NCBI GenBank assembly: GCA_003142095.1 | Contig: PLON01000022.1 | Location: 1 to 35,047 of the forward strand | Direction: 5' to 3' | DNA: 35,047 bases | Source: Acidimicrobiaceae bacterium | Lineage (GTDB): Bacteria; Actinomycetota; Acidimicrobiia; Acidimicrobiales; RAAP-2 | Part shown: positions 1-7,063 of the stretch, piece by piece | How the letters are laid out: every line of letters begins with the position of its first letter | Numbering within the stretch: the stretch's first letter is position 1 | The notes under the pieces: model-generated | What the model saw: only the letters and a program-made list of their open reading frames with translations | Database searches by the model: none | What the model was told of the DNA's origin: nothing | Position numbers and translations under genes: made by a program

Positions 1-132
1 CTTCATGAATGATCGGGGCTAGATGGATAGCGTCCAGGCTCCGCAACTCGTTGTGAGGATCCGTGGCGGGTTTTAGAGGCAATGGCGAAGGTTAAATCTA
101 GATAGTGAAAGTCCCTAATCGCCGGAAGAACT

Positions 133-1311
133 CTATCCGGCAACGAAAGCGAGTCCACCTTGGGGCACGTAAGTCGCACCGGTGATCGCAACGCGCGTGA
201 CTTCTCCCGTGTTCGGGTTCAAGGTCGCGAGATAGTTAGCCGGGTATTTGGGAGCGGGGCAGGTCGCAGGTGAACCATTTGCACCGCACGGGGTTGCCGC
301 CACGATTGATTGATTAATCACGAACGGACCTGTCATCACGTCAACCGCGTCATCGGTTGAATCGGTGGAGTACAACGAACCAGACGTACTGGTTGGCCAC
401 GCTGTGTCGTCAACCGATTGGGTCAACGACAACACCTGCAAGCTTTGGTGTGCGGTCCCCGCTCCACTGACGTAGATCTGTTCTTTGTCACCTTGGCTGG
501 TCAGCATGAAGTCGCCAGCAAACCGGGGACCCGGTGATGGGACTATCTCATTGGAGTCGGGGTCAGTCAACGCGAGCTTGGTCGACTTGAGGTACTGGCT
601 GCTGCCCTTGTTGGCCACCGTCGCGAAACTCTCATCAAAGAAAAGTGGCGCGATCCTCGCCACCTTGGATGTAGCGTCGAGTTTCACCGAGTACACGGCT
701 GGATAGCTTGGTTGAGGCGCGGCTGTTCCGGTGGTGCCGGGCGCCGACGCGCTGATCAAGATTTGACCGTTATTGACAGAGAGGGCATCAGTGCCGCCCT
801 TGTGCGGTAGCGACTCACTGTAGGAGTAGCGAGTCACCGCACCACGTGCAGGGGCACTCGGGCGAATGAGGTAAAGCGCGGAGTGGGCGTCCTCGTTCAC
901 GGTGGCGAGGACGCCGAGGCCCGGATCTGCAGTGACGCCGTCGGCCTTGCCACGGACGTCCCACTGGGCGACCACGTCGCCTTTCAGCGTTAGTTCGATG
1001 ACCGTGCTGTCGAGATTGCCATCAGTGCTCGCTTGACCCTGCGGACCGACGCCGTTTTGGAATCCAACGAACAGATCGTTGCCCCATCGACTGATGTCGT
1101 CCGGGTCACTCAGCGTTTCCGAACGGGTCGCCGTTGATCCGGTTGACGTATACGTATGGTGAAGTGATGTCCCTAGCAAGATCTGGGACACGTGAAATGG
1201 CGTCTTGGTCGCCGAGGCGGAGACTGCCCCGAAGAGCGCGTACGCGCCTGTCAACGCCGCGATCCCGACGACAAGCAGTGCTCTGAAACTATGTAACCTC
1301 GATGACCGCAT
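133..1311 (-). CDS. Secreted hypothetical protein, beta-propeller-like
   Basis: The 392-residue product starts with a clear Sec signal peptide: basic MRSSRLHSFR, a hydrophobic stretch to about residue 30, then an AxA-type site (SASA). The rest is rich in Gly, Ser, Thr and Asp, with short beta-type segments such as DLFVGFQNG, STVIELTLKG and ANYLATLNPNTGEV, which recall the blades of secreted beta-propeller proteins. I see no catalytic motif. The only cysteines visible are two close together near the C terminus (TPCG and ATCP), which could form a disulphide. ATG at 1311 is preceded by a purine-rich GGAAGAGA. It stands alone, divergent from the liv operon. The 132 bases beyond its stop hold nothing I recognise. 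Function unknown. Confidence 0.75.
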   Translation of the reverse strand: MRSSRLHSFRALLVVGIAALTGAYALFGAVSASATKTPFHVSQILLGTSLHHTYTSTGSTATRSETLSDPDDISRWGNDLFVGFQNGVGPQGQASTDGNLDSTVIELTLKGDVVAQWDVRGKADGVTADPGLGVLATVNEDAHSALYLIRPSAPARGAVTRYSYSESLPHKGGTDALSVNNGQILISASAPGTTGTAAPQPSYPAVYSVKLDATSKVARIAPLFFDESFATVANKGSSQYLKSTKLALTDPDSNEIVPSPGPRFAGDFMLTSQGDKEQIYVSGAGTAHQSLQVLSLTQSVDDTAWPTSTSGSLYSTDSTDDAVDVMTGPFVINQSIVAATPCGANGSPATCPAPKYPANYLATLNPNTGEVTRVAITGATYVPQGGLAFVAG

Positions 1312-1772
1312 GGTTTATCTCTTCCGCTAGGGCAGTGAGAGGAACCATATATTCGACGTTTGAATCGGGAGTGACTGTTGTTCTGCACACTCGTGAACGA
1401 ATAGGGAACAGTTCAATCGATTGTGCCTAGCTCGGATCCATCTTTTGTGGCAACAGAGGAACGTCGTCTCACGGTGAATTCGCGTTGCCTCAGGTCGGGT
1501 AGATCGTGATGACAGCGGCCTTGGGTACCGGAAATGGCAGGAATTAAGAGAAGAAACTGAGCTTTGAGTCTTCGTGATTTCGGCCCCATTTCAGACGCGT
1601 TTCATTGTGGAGGGTGCCCTTTTCTGCGCAATATCCACTGATAGAGTTCTGCGAAAGTCAAATCGGCTTTGATTTCGCCTGCGGTTTTCATACGCGTCAC
1701 CTTGGTGACACGTAGGGGTTCGGTGGCGAGCAGTAAAGGTATTCAATCAAGGGACAAGGGAGGACGTAGCTT
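1312..1772. promoter_or_regulatory. 461-bp divergent intergenic region upstream of the liv operon
   Basis: The region lies between the divergent starts at 1311 (minus) and 1773 (plus) and contains no convincing reading frame. It must hold both promoters, but I cannot place -35/-10 pairs with confidence. The clearest structure is the palindrome at 1692-1713, listed separately. The last bases hold a GGGAGGA Shine-Dalgarno site for the binding-protein gene. The length is generous for two simple promoters, so further regulation is possible. Confidence 0.5.
1692..1713. promoter_or_regulatory. 22-bp imperfect palindrome, candidate operator of the liv operon
   Basis: The core GTCACC-TT-GGTGAC (1696-1709) is a perfect 6-bp inverted repeat. 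Adding the flanks ACGC and ACGT gives 10-bp arms with one mismatch. It lies 60-80 bp before the binding-protein start, where a repressor or activator would bind. The short two-base centre fits a dimeric DNA-binding protein better than an RNA hairpin. No regulator gene adjoins the operon, so the binding protein is unknown. Confidence 0.4.
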
Positions 1773-2987
1773 ATGAAGCTTCGTTGGAATAAGACAGTGG
1801 CGATCGCCTCTGCCGGAGTGCTAGCTATGACGGCGGTGCCACTAATTGCCGGAAGTGCAATCAGTGGAGCGGCTTCAAAGCCCACGTACACCATTGGTGT
1901 TCAGGGCCCGTTAACCGGTAGCGACTCCGACTACGGAATCTACGAGTATGCGGGCGTGGAGTTCGCCGTTAGTCAGGCAAACGCCAGCGGAAAGTACGCC
2001 TTTAACCTCAAGGTCGAAAAGTTCGACGACCAAGGCTCGTCGACTGTCGCGCCTGGGGCGGCCCAAAAGGCTGCAGGCACCAAGGGACTGGTCGCGATTG
2101 TCGGCCCTTCGTTCTCTGGTCCTTCGGAGGTTTCGTACAAGTACTACCACGCAGCGAACATTGCTGAAGTGAGCCCGTCGGCGACGGCTGTAGCTCTCGC
2201 GAGCGGTTCGGACAGCAGCTTCTTCCGTACCGTGGCTGACGACTCAGTTCAGGGTTCGGCTGACGCGAGCTACCTCGTAACTACCAAGGGCGAAAAGAGC
2301 ATCACCGTTATTGGCGACGAGTCGTTCTACGGTACCGGCCTGGCTAACGTCGTTGCTACCGAAGCGTCAAAGCTTGGTGCGACTGTGACCACGAAGTCCA
2401 TCGCGAACGTCAACGAAGGCGGCGGTGGAAACGCTGGTGCGTACAGCACCCTTGCGACCTCGCTGGCTCAGGCTGACCCTGACGCGATCTTCTACGGTGG
2501 ATACGCACCGGAGTTAGGTCTGCTCCTCGGTGACCTCGCGAGCGATGGTTACACGACGGCCACTCATGTGATCATGTCGGGTGACGGTTCCAACGACCCC
2601 GCGCTGATGACGAGCACGTCGCCGGCGACCGCTGCGAATGGAGCTTTCCTGAGTGAGTCGGCGACCGGCAAGGTGAGCTACTTCACCGGCAAGTTGGCGA
2701 GTGAGTTCACCGCGTTGACCAAGGCCAAGGCCTCGGTCGCGATCTACGCCGCTCAGTCCTATGACGCGGCGGACGCGATCATCAAGGCTTTGGTTGCGGA
2801 CAAGAAGACCTCGTCGATCCCGAAACTTCGCAAGGAGACCGTGGCGTCGCTGCACAAGGTGTCCTTCGTCGGCGTAACGGGACCCATTGCCTTCCAGGGT
2901 GATGGCGACCTTAAGGTTGACAAGGGTGCTGTTCAGATTTCCGAAGTCGACAATGGCGTAATCACGCTCGTCACGAGCGTCGGCTGA
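1773..2987 (+). CDS. livJ: Branched-chain amino-acid type ABC transporter, substrate-binding protein
   Basis: This 404-residue extracellular binding protein would capture an amino acid, amide or similar solute for the permease encoded by the next four genes. After a signal sequence (to about residue 35), the family pattern follows: TIGVQGPLTGSDSDYG at the ligand-site entry, VAIVGPSFSGPSE, and SITVIGDESFYGTGLA leading into the second lobe. Length matches LivJ/LivK-type proteins (Peripla_BP_6). ATG at 1773 follows GGGAGGA. Unusually, I find no cysteine in the translation, so there is no lipobox and the protein is not an ordinary lipoprotein, although most Gram-positive homologues are. The ligand cannot be told from sequence; urea/amide or aromatic ligands are alternatives to Leu/Ile/Val. 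Confidence 0.9.
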   Translation: MKLRWNKTVAIASAGVLAMTAVPLIAGSAISGAASKPTYTIGVQGPLTGSDSDYGIYEYAGVEFAVSQANASGKYAFNLKVEKFDDQGSSTVAPGAAQKAAGTKGLVAIVGPSFSGPSEVSYKYYHAANIAEVSPSATAVALASGSDSSFFRTVADDSVQGSADASYLVTTKGEKSITVIGDESFYGTGLANVVATEASKLGATVTTKSIANVNEGGGGNAGAYSTLATSLAQADPDAIFYGGYAPELGLLLGDLASDGYTTATHVIMSGDGSNDPALMTSTSPATAANGAFLSESATGKVSYFTGKLASEFTALTKAKASVAIYAAQSYDAADAIIKALVADKKTSSIPKLRKETVASLHKVSFVGVTGPIAFQGDGDLKVDKGAVQISEVDNGVITLVTSVG

Positions 2988-3006
2988 TAACCTTCCAAAA
3001 TTAGTT

Positions 3007-3044
3007 GCCACTGGGGCCGGGGTTTGCGCCCCGGCCCCAGTGGC
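3007..3044 (+). terminator. Strong GC hairpin between binding-protein and permease genes
   Basis: A perfect 16-bp inverted repeat (GCCACTGGGGCCGGGG and its complement) encloses a 6-base loop, TTTGCG, at 3023-3028. It starts 19 bases after the binding-protein stop and ends 32 bases before the permease start. No T-run follows, so a partial terminator or an RNA-stabilising 3' structure is more likely than a full stop. Either would raise the amount of binding protein relative to the membrane parts. Confidence 0.75.
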
Positions 3045-3076
3045 ATCTGCGTCTAGTCAAGGATTTCTAGGTAACC

Positions 3077-4051
3077 ATGGGATTTGCCCACTTCTGGCTG
3101 TCGGGGTTTGATCAGATTCGAAGTGGGTTTTGGGCGTACGTCGCTGTCGGCCTGGAAAACGGCGCTTTGTACGCGATGATCGCGGTCGGCTACACCTTGG
3201 TGTACGGCGTGCTCGGGCTCATCAACTTCGCGCACGGTGAAGTCTTCATGTGCGGAGGTTTCGCCGCGGTGTTTTTAACCCACGGGATTTTGGGTGCGGG
3301 AGTGGCGAACGGTTGGGAGTCAGTTGGTCTCGTCCTGTCCGGCATTGTCTTTGCCGGTCTCATTAGCGCCGTGGTGGCAACCGGAGTGGAGCAAGTCGCG
3401 TATAGACCCTTGCGGCGAAGACACGCTCCAAAACTTGCCTATCTCATCAGCGCCATCGGGGCGTCCTACTTCTTACAGACCATCGCCGGCAAGGAGTTCG
3501 GCTACGGCCAGAACATCTTTCCCGCGGAGGTCTTTCCCGCCGGTCAAACGCTCTTCTATATTGGCAAAACACCTATTCACACAATCGAAGTGATCTGCTT
3601 GGTCGTTGGGATCATCATGTTTCTTGCGGCGGACCGCATCGTGCGTCACACGCGTCTTGGCCGTGGCATTCGCGCCGTGGCGCAGGACTCCGAGACCTCC
3701 TCTCTCATGGGCGTCAACATCGACCGGACGATCACACTGACTTTCATCATCGGCGGCTCACTCGCCGGAGCCGCAGGATTTCTGTATGCGCTCCAAAACG
3801 GGATTATCCAAAACTCGGGCACCGAACTCGGCATCTACGCCTTTACCGCGGCGGTCCTTGGCGGGATTGGCAACCTTCGCGGCGCCGCTCTGGGTGGAAT
3901 GATGATCGGTCTCTTCGGGAGCTTCTCGGTGCCGTTCGCATTCGAAGGAAATATCTCGTGGACTGAGATCTACACCTTCTTGATCCTTGTCCTCGTATTG
4001 ATTATCCGGCCCACGGGGATCTTGGGTGAGAAGTCGGGGAGAACGGCGTGA
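3077..4051 (+). CDS. livH: Branched-chain amino-acid type ABC transporter permease LivH
   Basis: This 324-residue integral membrane permease is one half of the translocation channel. Hydrophobic helices run through most of its length, and family signatures are present: ENGALYAMIAVGYTLVYGVLGLINFAHGEVFMCGG near the N terminus (residues about 28-60, quoted here as the conserved region) and a permease loop near 200 (IRAVAQDSETSSLMGVN) that contacts the ATPases. The C-terminal AAVLGGIGNLRGAALGGMMIG stretch is also typical. ATG at 3077 has only a weak AGGT site. It overlaps the next gene by four bases (GTGA), so the two permeases are translationally coupled. It partners with the LivM-like permease and both ATPases downstream. 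Confidence 0.92.
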   Translation: MGFAHFWLSGFDQIRSGFWAYVAVGLENGALYAMIAVGYTLVYGVLGLINFAHGEVFMCGGFAAVFLTHGILGAGVANGWESVGLVLSGIVFAGLISAVVATGVEQVAYRPLRRRHAPKLAYLISAIGASYFLQTIAGKEFGYGQNIFPAEVFPAGQTLFYIGKTPIHTIEVICLVVGIIMFLAADRIVRHTRLGRGIRAVAQDSETSSLMGVNIDRTITLTFIIGGSLAGAAGFLYALQNGIIQNSGTELGIYAFTAAVLGGIGNLRGAALGGMMIGLFGSFSVPFAFEGNISWTEIYTFLILVLVLIIRPTGILGEKSGRTA

Positions 4052-5394
4052 ACCTGCTGACTCGAAAGTCGCTGAAGCGTCTTTTCGGAACGTTGGCTTT
4101 CTTCGCCCTGGCCGCGGTGATGACCGGTGGGCCCGGTGGATTCGGGGTGCCCGCCTATACCGGGGTCCACGCCTCGTATCTCGAACCCGTGTCGTACTTC
4201 GGACTCTTTCGTACGCAGCGTTGGTCCATTTTCTTAACCCTCGGGATCCTGGCTTGGCTGATTATCTCCCTTTACCAACCTCACGCGCTGACTATCCGGC
4301 GACGTCTGGAGCCAGTGACAGCGCTACCGAACCGGGTCATGCAACGCCGCACCAATCGGTGGGTTCTCATCGGCGTCGTGATCGTGATAGCGCTCTTTCT
4401 ACCCAAGTTTGTTCACGAACAGTTCTGGATGTATCTGATCGTTGAGCAGATCGGAGTATGGATCCTTCTCGCTCTCGGTCTCAACGTGGTGGTGGGCTTC
4501 GCGGGCTTGTTGGACCTGGGATTCGCGGCCTTCTATGCCATTGGCGCGTACGCGACGGCGTGGTTCACGGGCGTGCTGCCAACACCCGCTCCCTTCCATC
4601 ATCCGATCCCGACTCTGTGGTGCATCCCCATTGCCGTAGGGCTTGCCATGATCTTCGGCATCCTCCTGGGTATACCGACCCTTCGGCTCCGCGGTGACTA
4701 CTTGGCCATCGTGACCCTCGGTTTCGCGCTCATCATCGATGACTTCGTCGGAACCCAAAGCGGCTTGACGGGAGGTGGTGAAGGTTCTCTGACGACGCCG
4801 ACGTTCTCGATGAACGTAGGGTTCTGGCATTATCACTGGGGGATAAATCCGACGCCCTATTACTACCTGTGTTTCATTTTCGTAGTCGTCTTTCTCATCG
4901 TCTTTACGTCGCTCGAGTATTCGCGGGTGGGTCGAGCCTGGGTCGCCATTCGAGAAGACGAGGTCGCGGCCCAGTCCATTGGCATCAACCCGCTCAAATA
5001 CAAGGTCTCCGCGTTCGCGGTGGGTGCCGCGAGTGGCGGATTCGGCGGTGTACTCACCGCGGGTCTCATCGGAAACATAAATCCAACACTTTTCCAGTAC
5101 CAAGTGTCAGTGAACGTGCTGATCCTCGTGATCTTTGGCGGGATGGGTTCGATTTGGGGCGTCGCCATCGGCGCGATCATCGTGCAGTTCGTGACGAGTT
5201 ACCTCGATAACTATCAGCCGTGGGGTTACCAGCTCAATGACCTCTATATGTACATTGGCGCGCTGTTGATCATCATGATGATCTTCCGACCGGCCGGTAT
5301 TTTGCCGTCGCGGCGTCGCCAGCGCGAAATTAGCGGGTACGAGACGGAACACGAGGGTCACCTCGACGAGGTCCTCGCCGGGGACGAGCCGTGA
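4048..5394 (+). CDS. livM: Branched-chain amino-acid type ABC transporter permease LivM
   Basis: This 448-residue permease is the second half of the channel. The N-terminal 130 residues hold extra hydrophobic segments not shared with LivH. The conserved core follows: LGLNVVVGFAGLLDLGFAAFYAIGAY (about 145-170), TLRLRGDYLAIVTLGFALI (about 210-230), the ATPase-contact loop GRAWVAIREDEVAAQSIGIN (about 295-315), and IFGGMGSIWGVAIGA near the end. GTG at 4048 overlaps the previous stop, and its own stop overlaps the next GTG start. The basic and acidic C-terminal tail (RRRQREISGYETEHEG) is cytoplasmic. Family length is usually 300-430, so this one is slightly long at the N terminus. Confidence 0.92.
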   Translation: MNLLTRKSLKRLFGTLAFFALAAVMTGGPGGFGVPAYTGVHASYLEPVSYFGLFRTQRWSIFLTLGILAWLIISLYQPHALTIRRRLEPVTALPNRVMQRRTNRWVLIGVVIVIALFLPKFVHEQFWMYLIVEQIGVWILLALGLNVVVGFAGLLDLGFAAFYAIGAYATAWFTGVLPTPAPFHHPIPTLWCIPIAVGLAMIFGILLGIPTLRLRGDYLAIVTLGFALIIDDFVGTQSGLTGGGEGSLTTPTFSMNVGFWHYHWGINPTPYYYLCFIFVVVFLIVFTSLEYSRVGRAWVAIREDEVAAQSIGINPLKYKVSAFAVGAASGGFGGVLTAGLIGNINPTLFQYQVSVNVLILVIFGGMGSIWGVAIGAIIVQFVTSYLDNYQPWGYQLNDLYMYIGALLIIMMIFRPAGILPSRRRQREISGYETEHEGHLDEVLAGDEP

Positions 5395-6194
5395 GCAACG
5401 ATCTGCTGATCACGGTCGAGAACGTCACTCTGCGATTCGGCGGTGTCGTGTCGCTACGCGACGTGTCACTCGAGATGCGCCGCGGGGAAATCCTCGCCGT
5501 GATCGGACCAAACGGCGCGGGTAAGACGTCGCTCTTCAACTCCGTCACCGGCGTCTACCAACCCCAGGAGGGGAAGATCACCTTTTCGTCGCAAAAGGCG
5601 CCTCCTCTCAGCGTTATTGGTAAAAAGACGCATCGGATCGCCCGAGCGGGCGTGACGCGAACATTTCAAGCGTCGCGACTCTTTAGTGCGCTCACTGTCT
5701 TCGAGAATGCGAAGATCGGAGCCGAGGATCACTCGGGGATCGGCGTGGTCGGCGCGTTGGTGAAGGGACCTCGTACTCGTCGAGGCGAGAAGGAGTCGGA
5801 CCGCGTCGCGAGCGAAGTGCTCAAGTTTGTCGGTCTATTCCCCGAGGCGCACACCATCGCCTCGCAACTCTCCTACGGTGCGCGCCGTCGGCTAGAGATC
5901 GCTCGCGCCTTGGCGACCGACCCCGAAGTCATCTTGCTCGACGAGCCGGCGGCCGGCACCAACCCGTCCGAGAAACTCGAGTTGACGACGCTCATCCGCC
6001 GAGTACGCGATGAACGTGGCGTGAGTGTGTTGCTCATCGAGCACGACATGAGACTCGTCATGGCTCTCGCCGAGCGGCTCTACGTGCTGAATTTCGGCTC
6101 GGTGATCGCCGAAGGTACTCCCGAGGAGATTCGGGCGAACCAGGATGTCGTTGACGCGTATCTAGGCACGACCCACGATGAGACGAGCGCGTAA
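5391..6194 (+). CDS. livG: Branched-chain amino-acid type ABC transporter ATP-binding protein LivG
   Basis: This 267-residue ATPase powers the importer. Walker A is GPNGAGKTS (about 42-50), the signature loop is LSYGARRRLEIARAL (about 161-175, with LSYG in place of LSGG, normal for LivG), and Walker B is VILLDEPAAG followed by the LivG-type N-P (AGTNPSE). The H-loop is LLIEHDM. The C-terminal segment LNFGSVIAEGTPEEI is typical of the subfamily. The GTG start overlaps the livM stop, and the stop shares one base with the next ATG (TAATG), so the four transport genes read as one coupled unit. Confidence 0.95.
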   Translation: MSNDLLITVENVTLRFGGVVSLRDVSLEMRRGEILAVIGPNGAGKTSLFNSVTGVYQPQEGKITFSSQKAPPLSVIGKKTHRIARAGVTRTFQASRLFSALTVFENAKIGAEDHSGIGVVGALVKGPRTRRGEKESDRVASEVLKFVGLFPEAHTIASQLSYGARRRLEIARALATDPEVILLDEPAAGTNPSEKLELTTLIRRVRDERGVSVLLIEHDMRLVMALAERLYVLNFGSVIAEGTPEEIRANQDVVDAYLGTTHDETSA

Positions 6195-6940
6195 TGCTGA
6201 AAGTCACCGACGCAGTCGTCCGCTACGGAGTCATTGAAGCCCTGCACGGAATCTCCTTTGAGATCGAAGAGAGCGAGATCGTGACCCTGCTCGGTGCGAA
6301 CGGAGCAGGCAAGTCGACGACGCTGCGCATGATGTCTGGCCTGCACGCGCCGTCGAGTGGTTCGATCTTCTTCGAAGGTCGCGACATTACGAACGTGAAG
6401 GCTCACGAGTTCTCGTCCTTTGGTATCAGTCACGTACCCGAGGGACGTCGGATCTTTGGCGGGATGACCATTGAAGAGAATCTCGAGATGGGCGCCTTTC
6501 GTCGGCGTGGTTCGCTCACTGCGGACATCGACGAGATTTACGAGATGTTTCCGATCCTGAAGGACCGTCGAAAGCAGAAGGGATCGAATCTCTCCGGCGG
6601 CGAACAACAGATGCTCGCGATCGGGCGAGCGCTCATGTCGAAACCACGCCTACTGCTGCTCGACGAACCGTCGATGGGCCTTGCTCCCATGATTATCCAA
6701 CAGATCTTTCGCATCATCAGCCAGATCCGCGATCAGGGAACAACCGTCTTCGTGGTGGAACAGAACGCGCAGCAGGCCCTTCGCTTGGCCGACCGAGGCT
6801 ACGTGATGGAGAACGGTCGCATCGTTTTCGGCGACAGCGCCGCAAAGCTCCTTGAGGACCCACGCGTGCGCGCGGTGTACCTGGGTGAGTCCGTTGAATC
6901 CGACGAGTCGGCGGGAATACAGCCCGGACCAGCTCTGTAG
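6194..6940 (+). CDS. livF: Branched-chain amino-acid type ABC transporter ATP-binding protein LivF
   Basis: This 248-residue ATPase pairs with LivG. It shows Walker A GANGAGKST (about 36-44), LSGGEQQMLAIGRAL (about 133-147), Walker B LLLLDEPSMGLAP and the H-loop VVEQNAQQAL. The glutamine-containing H-loop is usual for LivF. It ends the operon. The 123 bases between its stop and that of the convergent FtsX-like gene contain no strong T-tailed hairpin, only weak repeats. The operon lacks any visible enzyme gene that would reveal the substrate. Confidence 0.95.
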   Translation: MLKVTDAVVRYGVIEALHGISFEIEESEIVTLLGANGAGKSTTLRMMSGLHAPSSGSIFFEGRDITNVKAHEFSSFGISHVPEGRRIFGGMTIEENLEMGAFRRRGSLTADIDEIYEMFPILKDRRKQKGSNLSGGEQQMLAIGRALMSKPRLLLLDEPSMGLAPMIIQQIFRIISQIRDQGTTVFVVEQNAQQALRLADRGYVMENGRIVFGDSAAKLLEDPRVRAVYLGESVESDESAGIQPGPAL

Positions 6941-7063
6941 ACGATTCTCGTCCACGTTCGTTGGGGTGGTACTACGTGACAGTAGTTACGCACGGCGTAG
7001 CAGTAGGAAGCAGCGGCAGGCGAACTTCGAAGCCGAGGTGGATAATGAGGTCGCCAGTTGGAC

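Noticed and set aside
4399-5103. Long minus-strand open frame inside livM
   Set aside because: It is antisense to a certain permease gene, is highly charged without any motif, and arises from codon bias.
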